In this document: in pieces, positions 51,813 to 60,052 of the stretch
Position numbering within the stretch: the first letter of the stretch is position 1
Layout: each line of letters starts with the position of its first letter
Assembly: GCF_000971055.1 (NCBI RefSeq)
Contig: NZ_LARW01000092.1
Location: 1-64,000, forward strand
Reading direction: 5' to 3'
DNA length: 64,000 nt
Source: Sphingomonas sp. SRS2
GTDB taxonomy: Bacteria > Pseudomonadota > Alphaproteobacteria > Sphingomonadales > Sphingomonadaceae
Made by a program: the position numbers and the translations under genes
The notes under the pieces: generated by a model
The model's input: only the letters and a program-made list of their open reading frames with translations
The model's database searches: none
What the model was told of the DNA's origin: nothing

Positions 51813-51983
51813 CCAATCCCCCCTCAATCCTCTCCCGGAATGAGACGGTTGAGGGCTCACACGAGAGCTCCTTACGCCCAATTCCCCGAAGCCGCTCGAC
51901 AGCGCGGCGGCCCGCATATTAAGGGGACGCAGCGATCCCGTTCCGCCGACCAGTGCGGCCGCGTCGGTTCGTAGCGGGAGTGT

Positions 51984-53153
51984 GTGCGGATCATGGTGAG
52001 GGCGGTGCTGCTTCTGTTCGATCGGGCGGCGGTCCTGTTCCTGGGTGTCGCGGCGGGTGTGGCCATCGGCTATGCCTTCGGCATCCGGCAGCAGGTCGAA
52101 AGCCCGGTGGCGACGGGTAACCTGGCGACGCCCGGCGAACCCGGCGCCAATGTCGCTCAGGGCCAGTCGCCCGATGGCAAGCCCCCGGTCCCGGCGGCGG
52201 GCGGGCTGCCCACGCCGCCGGCCGTCGCCGAGACCCGGCCGATCCAGCCCGGCATCGTCAACGCCATCGCTGCGGGCCGACCGGTGCGCGTCGGCGTGTT
52301 CGGCGACAGCTTCGGCGACGGCATCTGGTCAGCGCTCTATAATCAGCTCAGCCGCAAGGCGGGTTATCAGGTGATCAAGTACAGCCAACAGGCGACCGGC
52401 TTCACCCGCTACAAGACGCTCAACCTTGAACAGCATGACCGCGCCCGCCTCGCTTCCGCGCCCGTCGATATCGCGGTGATCTCCTTCGGCGCGAACGACA
52501 TGATGGGGGTGGCTGATGGCGGCCATGTCTATGCGCTGCTGACGCCCAAGTGGAAGGCGGCTATCGCGCGACGCGTGACCGCCTATGTCGCAATGCTGCG
52601 CGATCAGGGGGCCATCGTCTATTGGGTCGGTCTGCCGAAGATGCGCGAGGCCGCCTATGACGCGGATGTCGCGCGTATGAACGCCTTCTACCGCGATCTG
52701 ATGAGCCAGCTCGGCGTCGCCTATATCGAGACCGCACCCTACAGCGTCGATGCCGATGGCCGTTATTCGGCCTATCTGCCCGATGCCGTCAGTGGCAAGC
52801 CGGTGCTGATCCGCGCCAATGACGGCATCCATATGTCGATGAACGGCTATATCCGCATCACCCGCGGCCTCGCCGCGCGGGTCAGGAGCTATGTCGATCA
52901 GGCGCGCGCGCGGGCGGGGGGCGACGCGCCGCCGCCGCCGGTGGTCGCGCCCGCGCCGCTGGTCGTGCCGCCGCCGGTCCGGCCCGCGCCGAAGAAGCCG
53001 GTCGAGATCGAAGAGCTTCTGGAAAATGCCTTCGAGCCGGAACGGCCCGCCAAGACTGCTCCGCCAAAGCTCGAAGATCCCTTGCCGCCGGCCAGAGGCG
53101 CCCCTGCCAGCCTGTTGCCGCCCGACATCGGTAGCGACGACCCTCGCCGATGA
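51984..53153 (+). CDS. DUF459-type SGNH hydrolase, membrane-anchored
   Basis: A 389-residue protein. GTG 51984 or ATG 51993 may start it; the latter gives MVRAVLLLF. An N-terminal helix (about residues 5-30) is followed by a Pro/Gly-rich linker and an SGNH domain: FGDSFGDG (Ser), GANDMMG (Asn) and NDGIHM (Asp/His). The C-terminal 75 residues are Pro-rich. DUF459 proteins of this kind accompany acyltransferases and may de- or trans-acetylate a polysaccharide. It is the first gene of a four-gene operon with SGNH, MBOAT and a membrane peptide. Confidence 0.85.
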   Translation: MRIMVRAVLLLFDRAAVLFLGVAAGVAIGYAFGIRQQVESPVATGNLATPGEPGANVAQGQSPDGKPPVPAAGGLPTPPAVAETRPIQPGIVNAIAAGRPVRVGVFGDSFGDGIWSALYNQLSRKAGYQVIKYSQQATGFTRYKTLNLEQHDRARLASAPVDIAVISFGANDMMGVADGGHVYALLTPKWKAAIARRVTAYVAMLRDQGAIVYWVGLPKMREAAYDADVARMNAFYRDLMSQLGVAYIETAPYSVDADGRYSAYLPDAVSGKPVLIRANDGIHMSMNGYIRITRGLAARVRSYVDQARARAGGDAPPPPVVAPAPLVVPPPVRPAPKKPVEIEELLENAFEPERPAKTAPPKLEDPLPPARGAPASLLPPDIGSDDPRR

Positions 53154-54577
53154 TTACCGCGCTCGCGCTTGCCGCCGCCGTCGCGACGGCTCCCGTCGTC
53201 ACCGCCGATTGCGCGGGTGCGCTGTGCGACTATGCCGTGCTGCGGCCCTGGTTCGACAAGCTGGCGGCCGCACGCGACGGCAGCGGCAAGCCGGTGCACA
53301 TCCTCCAGATCGGCGACAGTCACACCGCCGGCGACGCGATTACCGGCGCGTGGCGCGACATGCTTCAGGCACGCTATGGCAGCGGCGGGCGCGGGGTGAT
53401 GCCGCCGGGCAGGCCGTTCCAGGGTTATAATCCACGTGGCGTCAGCGTCGATATGTCACCCGGCTGGACGGTCTCGTCGATCTTCGGCCCGGGCTCGAAG
53501 GAGCCACGCGGCAAGATCGGCCTTTCGGGCTTCAGCCTGACCTCGACCGCCGATGGCGCGCGGATCGGCATGACGGCGTCGGCGAGCCAGGCCTTTACCC
53601 GCTTCATGCTGTGCGCGATTGCCCAGCCGGGCGCGGGCGCACTTGTCGTCACCGTCGGCGGCGTCACCGAGCGGATGGAGCTCGGCGCGCTGATCACCCG
53701 TCCCGAATGCAAGGAAATGACCTTCGATCGTCCTCAGCTCGCCGTGTCGGTCGTGGCCGAGGGCGGTCCGGCGACGATCACCAGCTGGGCGAGCTTTCGC
53801 GATCTGGGCGGCGTGACGTTGTCCAACGTCGGCGTGGTCGGGTCGCAACTCGTTCATTTCGGACGCAATGACGACGCGGTGGTCGCGGAGGAACTGCGCA
53901 GCTATGATCCCGACCTGATCGTCCTCGCCTTCGGCACCAACGAAGGTTTCGCGCCCCGGGTCAGCCCGCAGGAATATGAGATTGCCCTGCGCAGCCAGAT
54001 CGGGCGCATCCGCCGCGTCGCCGGGCGCGTGCCGATCCTGCTGCTCGGCGCGCCCGACGCGCTGACGCGCCGCAACGAACTGCTCAACAACGCGCCCACC
54101 GTGACGCCTACGCCGTGCATCGAGCCCGTGTCGCTCCCGCCGCTGGCGGTCGATCCTTCCCCCGCGCAGGCGCAGCCAGCATCGGACGCCGCTGGAATCG
54201 AGGATGTCCTCGACGCGCTTGGCCAGCGCGCGACGGTTTCGCGCGGCACCGCCCCCTTGCTGCCCGCGCTCGTGCAGCCCGCCGCCGCGCCGCGTGTCGG
54301 CTGGGCGATCACCGCGCGCCCGCTCTTCCCGCCGCCGGGTCTCAAGGCTGTGCGCGAGGTCCAGCGCCGCGTTGCGCATCAGCTGCGGCTCGGCTTCTGG
54401 GACTGGGAGGCGCGGATGGGCGGCCGCTGCACCGCCGTGACCTGGGTCAAGATGCCGCCGGCGCGGATGCGCGGCGACTATGTCCATTTTAACAGCGCCG
54501 GCGGCCAGGAAATCGCCGCCCGCCTCCAGGCCGATATCGAGGCCGCCGCCAATGCCGGTTCGGGGTGGCGGCGGTGA
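53150..54577 (+). CDS. SGNH/GDSL hydrolase family protein, exported
   Basis: A 475-residue protein starting MITALALAAAVATAPV with a short signal peptide. The catalytic blocks are ILQIGDSHTAGD (Ser), FGTNEGF (Asn) and DYVHFNSAG (Asp/His), with a conserved GSGGRGVMPPG loop in between. It overlaps the upstream SGNH gene by four bases (ATGA), so both are translated together. The second SGNH protein may transfer acyl groups from a carrier to a polysaccharide, as AlgX/AlgJ-type proteins do; the substrate is not known. Confidence 0.85.
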   Translation: MITALALAAAVATAPVVTADCAGALCDYAVLRPWFDKLAAARDGSGKPVHILQIGDSHTAGDAITGAWRDMLQARYGSGGRGVMPPGRPFQGYNPRGVSVDMSPGWTVSSIFGPGSKEPRGKIGLSGFSLTSTADGARIGMTASASQAFTRFMLCAIAQPGAGALVVTVGGVTERMELGALITRPECKEMTFDRPQLAVSVVAEGGPATITSWASFRDLGGVTLSNVGVVGSQLVHFGRNDDAVVAEELRSYDPDLIVLAFGTNEGFAPRVSPQEYEIALRSQIGRIRRVAGRVPILLLGAPDALTRRNELLNNAPTVTPTPCIEPVSLPPLAVDPSPAQAQPASDAAGIEDVLDALGQRATVSRGTAPLLPALVQPAAAPRVGWAITARPLFPPPGLKAVREVQRRVAHQLRLGFWDWEARMGGRCTAVTWVKMPPARMRGDYVHFNSAGGQEIAARLQADIEAAANAGSGWRR

Positions 54578-54600
54578 CGGGGTATCCGCTGCCCCGTTCG

Positions 54601-54689
54601 TCATTCCCGCGAAAGCGGGAATCCATCGACGGCGGAACATCTGGCTTGAAGCGGCTCGCTACCATGGATTCCCGCTTTCACGGGAATGA
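54601..54689. repeat. Intergenic palindromic repeat, copy 6 (best preserved)
   Basis: Left arm 54601-54626 (TCATTCCCGCGAAAGCGGGA then ATCCAT) and right arm 54664-54689 are inverted copies differing at one base. Each arm is itself palindromic (TTCCCGC-GAAA-GCGGGAA). This makes an 89-base element with nested symmetry, located inside the SGNH-MBOAT operon. Confidence 0.75.
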
Positions 54690-54714
54690 CGTTGGGCGGG
54701 GACGTTAGCGTCCG

Positions 54715-56112
54715 ATGCTCTTCCCAACCCTCGACTTCGGTATCTTCTTCCTCGTCGTCTTCGCCGTCATCTGGGCGGTGTCGCGCAGCAACGAGTGGCG
54801 CAAGATCCTGCTGCTGCTCGCCAGCTGGGTCTTCTACGGCGCCTGGGACTGGCGCTTCGTCGCGCTGCTGATCGCCTCGGCGGTGATCAACTGGGGCGCG
54901 GCGCGGATCATCGACGCCAGCGATGCGCCGGGCGCCCGCAAGGCGGTGGTGACGATCGGCATCATCGGTAATCTCGCCATTCTCGGTTTCTTCAAATATT
55001 ACGACTTCTTCCTCGAGCAGCTCGGCGTGCTGCTCGCCGACTTCGGCTATGCCCGCGATCTGCCGCTGCTTCAGATCATCCTGCCGGTCGGCGTGTCCTT
55101 CTTCACCTTCCAGGGCATGTCCTATCTGATCGACGTCTATCGAGATCGCATCCGTTCGGAATCGCTCCTCGATATCACCCTGCTGATGTCCTTCTTCCCG
55201 CATCTCGTCGCGGGGCCGATCGTGCGCGGGGCGGATCTGCTGCCGCAATTCCGTCAGACGCCGAAGCTGAACCGCAGCATGGTGGCGATGGCGCTGCTGC
55301 TGATCGTCTGGGGGCTGTTCAAGAAGGCGGTCGTCGCCTCCGAACTGTCCGTCAATCTGGTCGATCCGGTGTTCTTCGATCCCGCCGCGCATTCGAGTCT
55401 TGATCTCGTCCTCGCCGCCTATGGATATGCGGTGCAGATCTACTGCGATTTCTCGGCCTATAGCGACATGGCGATCGGCATCGCTGCGCTGTTCGGCTAT
55501 CGCTTCCCGCGTAATTTCAATCAGCCCTATCGCGCCGCGTCGATGCAGGATTTCTGGCGGCGCTGGCATATCAGCCTGTCGAGCTGGCTGCGCGACTATC
55601 TCTATATCGGGCTTGGCGGCAATCGCGGCGGCCTCTTCATGCAATGCCGCAATATCCTGCTGACGATGCTGCTCGGCGGCTTCTGGCACGGCGCGAAATG
55701 GACCTTCCTGATCTGGGGCGGCATCCATGGCGGGGTTCAGGTGATCGAGACGCTGTGGCGCAAGGCGGGGCTGCCCGGCCTGCCGAAGCTATTGGCGATC
55801 CTCGTCACCTTCCACATCGTCACCTTCGGTTGGATCTTCTTTCGCGCCGACAGCTTCGATTCGGCGATCACCTATCTCGGCGGGATCGGCGTCGGCGACT
55901 GGAGCAACGGCATGACCACGCCGCTGCTCGCCGGGTTGATCGTGCTGGGCATGGCGTTCCACTTCACCCCGCCGCTGCTTGCGCAGGGCATCGCGCTCCG
56001 CCTGCGCGCGCTGCCCGCGCCGCTGCTCGGGCTGCTCATCGGGGCAGCGATCATCCTGATCGACGCGATGCGCTATGAAGGGGTCGCGCCCTTCATCTAT
56101 TATCAGTTCTGA
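54715..56112 (+). CDS. MBOAT family O-acyltransferase (AlgI-like)
   Basis: A 465-residue membrane protein starting MLFPTLDFGIFFLVVF with about ten to eleven helices. Signatures are WVFYGAWDWRF near residue 40, GVSFFTFQGMSYLIDVYR, and the catalytic histidine region LLGGFWHGAKWTFLIWGGIHGG. MBOAT proteins of this type move acetyl groups from cytoplasmic donors across the membrane to alginate, cellulose or other exopolysaccharides. The two SGNH genes upstream and the small membrane gene downstream fit a complete O-acylation unit. Confidence 0.93.
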   Translation: MLFPTLDFGIFFLVVFAVIWAVSRSNEWRKILLLLASWVFYGAWDWRFVALLIASAVINWGAARIIDASDAPGARKAVVTIGIIGNLAILGFFKYYDFFLEQLGVLLADFGYARDLPLLQIILPVGVSFFTFQGMSYLIDVYRDRIRSESLLDITLLMSFFPHLVAGPIVRGADLLPQFRQTPKLNRSMVAMALLLIVWGLFKKAVVASELSVNLVDPVFFDPAAHSSLDLVLAAYGYAVQIYCDFSAYSDMAIGIAALFGYRFPRNFNQPYRAASMQDFWRRWHISLSSWLRDYLYIGLGGNRGGLFMQCRNILLTMLLGGFWHGAKWTFLIWGGIHGGVQVIETLWRKAGLPGLPKLLAILVTFHIVTFGWIFFRADSFDSAITYLGGIGVGDWSNGMTTPLLAGLIVLGMAFHFTPPLLAQGIALRLRALPAPLLGLLIGAAIILIDAMRYEGVAPFIYYQF

Positions 56113-56125
56113 TGGAGACCGGCTC

Positions 56126-56446
56126 ATGACCCGCGAGATGAAGGAGCATGAACTGGCTTCCCCGGTCGACCTGCCCGGCGAGCCGATCGAGAAGCGCGCC
56201 CTTCTCTGGACCACGCTGACCATTGCCACCGCCGCGATAGTGCTGCTCTTCTTCAATGCCGGCACGCTTGCCGTCTGGGTCGACGAGAAGCCGGTGTCGG
56301 ACGTCCAGCAACAGGCGTCGGCGGTGGCGGGGGAATGGAGAGCGATGGCAGAGGCCGATGGCCGCACCGCCCCGCGCGACGCGCTGCACAAGCGCTGGAA
56401 ACAGCTTCAGGCGGCGCGCTTCGGCGACGAGGCTCCGGGCCAGTAA
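56126..56446 (+). CDS. Small single-pass membrane protein in the MBOAT operon
   Basis: A 106-residue protein starting MTREMKEHELASPVDLPGEP, with GGAGA nine bases upstream. A membrane helix (about residues 30-48, TTLTIATAAIVLLFF) is followed by a charged periplasmic helix. It follows the MBOAT gene by 13 bases. No family is recognised; it may stabilise the acyltransferase complex. Confidence 0.68.
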   Translation: MTREMKEHELASPVDLPGEPIEKRALLWTTLTIATAAIVLLFFNAGTLAVWVDEKPVSDVQQQASAVAGEWRAMAEADGRTAPRDALHKRWKQLQAARFGDEAPGQ

Positions 56447-56475
56447 CGTCCACCCGGCGTAAGCCCGGGCGACGT

Positions 56476-56958
56476 CTATTCGGCCACGACATCCGCCACG
56501 ATCGCGCCAAGCGCCTTCGCCGCATCACCCGGCGCGAGGCGCACCTGCAATCCCCGCTGACCGCCATTGATATAGACCAGATCCTCGCCCATCGCGCCCG
56601 CTTCGATCGCTACGGCGACGCGCTTCTTCTGGGCGAACGGGCTGATCCCGCCGACATGATAGCCGGTGATCCGCTCGGCATCGGCAGGCTTCATCATCTG
56701 GGCGGATTTGGCGCCAAGCGCCGCGGCGGCCTTCTTCATCGAAAGCTCGCGGTCCGACGGGATCACCGCGCAGGCGGGCCGGCCATCGATCTCGATCATC
56801 AGCGTCTTGAGCACCCGCGCCGGATCTTCACCCAGCGCCTCGGCGGCCTGCAGTCCGACCCGCTCGCCCCCCGGCGCATAGTCATAGCTATGGACGGTGT
56901 GGGCTACCCTTGCCTCAGTCAGAAAGTGGGTCGCGCGGGTGGTCCTGGACATGGGCAC
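56476..56958 (-). CDS. ybaK: Cys-tRNA(Pro) deacylase YbaK/EbsC-like
   Basis: A 160-residue protein with the YbaK fold. The conserved Lys is in ARVLKTLMIEIDG, and AVIPSDRELSMKKAAAALG, TGYHVGGISPFAQKKR and VYINGGQRGLQVRL are diagnostic. YbaK hydrolyses Cys-tRNA(Pro) and other mischarged tRNAs. The start may be the Met at 56952 (MSRTTR). It is convergent with the membrane peptide gene of the MBOAT operon. Confidence 0.92.
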   Translation of the reverse strand: MPMSRTTRATHFLTEARVAHTVHSYDYAPGGERVGLQAAEALGEDPARVLKTLMIEIDGRPACAVIPSDRELSMKKAAAALGAKSAQMMKPADAERITGYHVGGISPFAQKKRVAVAIEAGAMGEDLVYINGGQRGLQVRLAPGDAAKALGAIVADVVAE

Positions 56959-56972
56959 GACCTACCCAGAAT

Positions 56973-57051
56973 CGTCGTTCCAGCGAAGGGGGATGTTCGC
57001 CCGTTCGGAAATCAGCCCTCAACCCGTCCTTGCCGCAAAGCGGGAATGACG
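56973..57051. repeat. Intergenic palindromic repeat, copy 7
   Basis: Outer arms CGTCGTTCCAGCGAAGG and CCGCAAAGCGGGAATGACG match the arms of copy 6 in part, with a longer, unpaired centre. It lies between ybaK and the SleB-like gene. Confidence 0.5.
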
Positions 57052-57066
57052 AAGCGCCTCATATGC

Positions 57067-57096
57067 GAAAGCCCCGGCGTTACGGCCGGGGCTTTC
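57067..57096 (-). terminator. Terminator after the SleB-like gene
   Basis: GAAAGCCCCGGC (57067-57078) and GCCGGGGCTTTC (57085-57096) form a 12-base stem with a six-base loop, 20 bases beyond the minus-strand stop. There is no clean T tract. Confidence 0.65.
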
Positions 57097-57116
57097 ACGA
57101 AATCCGGTTCGGACGC

Positions 57117-57689
57117 TTAACGGTAGAAGACGTGGTCGCCGACCATCGAGATACGCTCGCGCGTCTTGAAGAAGCGGTTCGGCGCCTGATAGGCGGCGTG
57201 GTAGAAGACCGCGCCGGGGACGATCTGCTCGCCATGGCCCGCCATCGCCTGACGCGACACTTCGATCGCGGTTGCCCAGCGCGACGACGCGCGCGGCGGG
57301 TTATAGCTGTTGGTGTTGAAGAACTGGCCGGGCTGATTGACCACCTGGCACACGGTCTCGCCGAAGCGGTCCTGGCCTACGCGGTTCATGATCAACTGCG
57401 CGACGGCGAGCTGGCCGCTGCGCGGCTGGTTGGCGGCTTCGTGCATGACGACCTTGGCCATGCATTCGAGCTGCTTGTCGATCTGGGATGAGGCGATGAC
57501 CGCCTCCTTGAAGAGAACCTTGTCGATCCCGTCATCGACGACCAGTTCGTCGGCGGTGATCTGGGCGGACATGTCATATGCGAGCGCCGGTTCGGACGTC
57601 GGGATAGCCGCAAAGCCCATGGCTCCGGTCGCCGCGGCAAAGATCATCGCAGCAATCATGAGCGGATGTTGAGCCAGTTTTGCGGACAT
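57117..57689 (-). CDS. SleB-type cell wall hydrolase
   Basis: A 190-residue protein with an N-terminal hydrophobic segment (about residues 8-30) and the Hydrolase_2/SleB catalytic region: LECMAKVVMHEAANQPRSGQLAVAQLIMNR, with the catalytic Glu in MHEA, and VCQVVNQPGQF, followed by PGAVFYHAAYQAP. SleB-type proteins cut peptidoglycan in spores or during growth; in sphingomonads they probably act in cell separation or wall turnover. It ends at a hairpin and is transcribed alone. Confidence 0.9.
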   Translation of the reverse strand: MSAKLAQHPLMIAAMIFAAATGAMGFAAIPTSEPALAYDMSAQITADELVVDDGIDKVLFKEAVIASSQIDKQLECMAKVVMHEAANQPRSGQLAVAQLIMNRVGQDRFGETVCQVVNQPGQFFNTNSYNPPRASSRWATAIEVSRQAMAGHGEQIVPGAVFYHAAYQAPNRFFKTRERISMVGDHVFYR

Positions 57690-58051
57690 TCAGCACTCCA
57701 TAAGATGCGCAAAAGCCCACACTCGCCCGAACCTCAAAACAAAGGGCGAGGTGCTCATTCACGACTTGTCGGCAGGGAGGCGGAAGTACGTCGTGCCCCC
57801 GGACGACCAATTTCGAGGGGTCCATTGGCCGGGTGCCGGACCAGAGTCAATGAAAGCACGACGAATCGTTTCGTCGGCGGGGTGGGACGAGCAACGCTAT
57901 ATGTTGTGTTTTTGTGCAGTTGCTAACGCAACCGGCCTTATCTTTGCCATGAACCTGTTGTGTTGTCGTAATAATCCAGAGCCTGATCAGCCGCCCCGCC
58001 GGACCCGCTGGCGGGTTTCGCCGAAGGAGGCGATAATGGCATTGGGATGAG
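57690..58051. other. 362-base intergenic region between divergent genes
   Basis: The right part contains a GC-rich pair CCCGCCGG and CTGGCGGG (near 57995-58017) and then a spaced GAAGGAGG. The centre (57898-57960) is AT-richer, with TTGTGTTTTTGTGCAG, and could hold promoters. I see no gene, RNA or clear operator; a short plus-strand frame ending at 58050 has no family match. Confidence 0.45.
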
Positions 58052-59296
58052 ATGAACGCGCGGAGCGAATCGATGCAGGAGGAGGCGATCGACGGGGGAG
58101 AGCAGGCCGCTTCGGCGGAAGCGACGCCCGTTGTCGATGCGTTGCGCGCGTCGATGGAAAGCCAGGCCGAGATGGCCTATCGCCGGGATCGCCTGCTCGC
58201 CTGGCTGGCGCTGACGGCGGGCGCGGGCATCATCCTGGCCATCCCCTTTGCGCTGCGTTCGGGCGCCGAGTTCTTCCTGCCGGTGACGATCGCGCTCGTG
58301 ATCGCGGTGGCGATGGTGCCGCTGCTCGAGTGGCTCGAGCGGCGCGGCCTGCCGTCGCCGCTCGCCGCGCTGTTGTGCGTGCTGCTGTTCCTTGGCCTCA
58401 CCAATGCCGCGATCGCCTCGGTGATCGTCCCCGCCACCGAATGGTTCGCGCGGCTGCCCTCGCGCATCCGGCTGATCCGCGAAAATCTCTCGCCACTGAT
58501 CGATATCTATTCCTCGTTCGAACGATTCGTCGACGAGACGATGGGGTCGCTCCTGCGCAGCAGCTCGGGGCGCGGTCGGTCCGTGACGATCGAGCAGCCC
58601 AATTCGCTGTTCGACTATGTCGCCACTTCTGCCCCGCATGCGCTGGTGCAGATGCTGTTCGCTACGCTGGTGGTCTATTTCTTCCTGTCGAGCTGGACGC
58701 GGATGCGGCGGCGGACGATCACCAACCGGGGCAGCTTCTCCAGCGCGATGACGACCGCGCGGGTTATCCAGGAAATGGTCGACCGCACCTCGGCCTATCT
58801 GGCGACGATCACCGCGGTGAACATCGGCATGGGTATTCTCGTCTCGCTGATGCTGTGGTTCGCGGGGATGCCGAGTCCGATCATGTGGGGGGGGCTTGTC
58901 GCGATCCTCAACTACGTCCCTTATTTCGGGCCGATCCTCGCGACCGGCCTGCTCGCGGTCGGCGGACTGATGACCTTTTCGGATCTCGGCTACGCGCTGG
59001 TGCCGGCATCTTTGTTCATCGCGGTCCATCTCGTCGAGGCCAATGTGTTGACGCCTATGCTGGTGGGCCGGCGGCTGACGATCAATCCGCTGCTGATTCT
59101 CGTCGCACTCAGCTTCTGGAGCTGGGTGTGGGGCACGGCGGGGGCGCTGCTGGCGGTCCCGCTGCTGATCATCCTGAAGACCGTTCTCGACGCGGCGGGC
59201 CGGCCGGATATCGCCGGATTCCTGTTCGCCGAAGGCACCTTCACCAACGCGCATGAGGACGAAAACGAAGCCCTGCCGCCAGAGCTTCGAAAATGA
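58052..59296 (+). CDS. AI-2E family transporter (PerM type)
   Basis: A 414-residue membrane protein with eight or so helices in two clusters, separated by a soluble stretch (about residues 150-215). Family marks are the ATEWFARLPSRIRLI region and MPSPIMWGGLVAILNYVPYFGP near residue 270, then NVLTPMLVGRRLTINPLLIL. This family (COG0628) exports small signals or ions; the autoinducer-2 name is not evidence that this member moves it. The start at ATG 58052 follows GGGATGAG. The protein N-terminus is acidic and cytoplasmic. Confidence 0.9.
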   Translation: MNARSESMQEEAIDGGEQAASAEATPVVDALRASMESQAEMAYRRDRLLAWLALTAGAGIILAIPFALRSGAEFFLPVTIALVIAVAMVPLLEWLERRGLPSPLAALLCVLLFLGLTNAAIASVIVPATEWFARLPSRIRLIRENLSPLIDIYSSFERFVDETMGSLLRSSSGRGRSVTIEQPNSLFDYVATSAPHALVQMLFATLVVYFFLSSWTRMRRRTITNRGSFSSAMTTARVIQEMVDRTSAYLATITAVNIGMGILVSLMLWFAGMPSPIMWGGLVAILNYVPYFGPILATGLLAVGGLMTFSDLGYALVPASLFIAVHLVEANVLTPMLVGRRLTINPLLILVALSFWSWVWGTAGALLAVPLLIILKTVLDAAGRPDIAGFLFAEGTFTNAHEDENEALPPELRK

Positions 59297-59360
59297 TGCC
59301 GCACTGTGTTGACAGGCAAACGACCCTCCACTAGTTGCCCCGTCCACGACGCGATCGTTC

Positions 59361-59437
<77 letters not shown>

Positions 59438-59629
59438 CTTTCCTAAATGTGATGGAAAGTGAAGCTGTTCGTCCCTTCGGGGCAACTGCGCGCGTGCATT
59501 TTTCGATCAGTCCGTGCGACGTCCGGCCAATGATTTGGCGGCTAAGGATCGCCAGTTCATTCCGGACATAAACCTATCTGGACTCTTCTGAAAAATCGCG
59601 CATCATTGCGGGTCAGGAGGGGGCTCCCA

Positions 59630-60052
59630 ATGCGAATGATCAGAACTCTTGCGATCTTATTTGCGGCACTTCTGGGTGTTAGCGCGAGCGCTCAAGATAG
59701 CGCCAACACGCTCACGCACGGCATGGCGCAGATGACGCTGCACATAGGCACCACCACACAGACCGAGGTGCTCGAAACCTTTGGGGCGCCCAACATCACG
59801 ACATTGGACGGCCAGGGGCAGGAGGTCTGGGTCTATGATCGCCAAGCCACGGTCACATCGTCTGGAAGCAGTGGCTTTTCGATCGGCATGCTGCTTGGTG
59901 CTGGCGGGGGTAGTTCGGCGGGCGCGGGCGGACTGGGCTTTGGCAAGAGCAAGAGCAAATCCACACAGACCCAGCGCTCGATGACGCTGATCATCAAGTT
60001 CGGCGCGGATAAACGCGTGAGCGACTTCAAGAGCCGCAGCAGTTCGTTCTGA
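59630..60052 (+). CDS. Secreted protein with a BamE/SmpA-like repeat, unknown function
   Basis: A 140-residue protein with the ATG at 59630 (MRMIRTLAILFAALL) preceded by AGGAGGGG. The first 22 residues are a signal peptide ending near ASA. The segment LHIGTTTQTEVLETFGAPNITTLDGQGQEVWVYD resembles the BamE/SmpA two-layer fold (GTTxxEVxxxFGxP...WxYD), and the middle section is a Gly/Ser linker. It is coupled to the next gene by a TGATG overlap. Lower GC and location 192 bases from tRNA-Asp suggest an acquired module. Confidence 0.7.
   Translation: MRMIRTLAILFAALLGVSASAQDSANTLTHGMAQMTLHIGTTTQTEVLETFGAPNITTLDGQGQEVWVYDRQATVTSSGSSGFSIGMLLGAGGGSSAGAGGLGFGKSKSKSTQTQRSMTLIIKFGADKRVSDFKSRSSSF

Noticed and set aside
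49911-51917. A 668-codon open frame antisense to the DUF885 gene
   Set aside because: It mirrors the coding strand of a clearly recognised gene. High GC leaves long open antisense frames; the product is arginine- and aspartate-rich with no family features.
53456-55728. Antisense frames opposite the second SGNH gene and the MBOAT gene
   Set aside because: Compositional artefacts; the sense genes have intact catalytic motifs.
57938-59347. A 469-codon open frame antisense to the AI-2E-type transporter
   Set aside because: Its translation is a charged Arg/Gln/His-rich string with no domain, and the opposite strand encodes a membrane protein with clear motifs.
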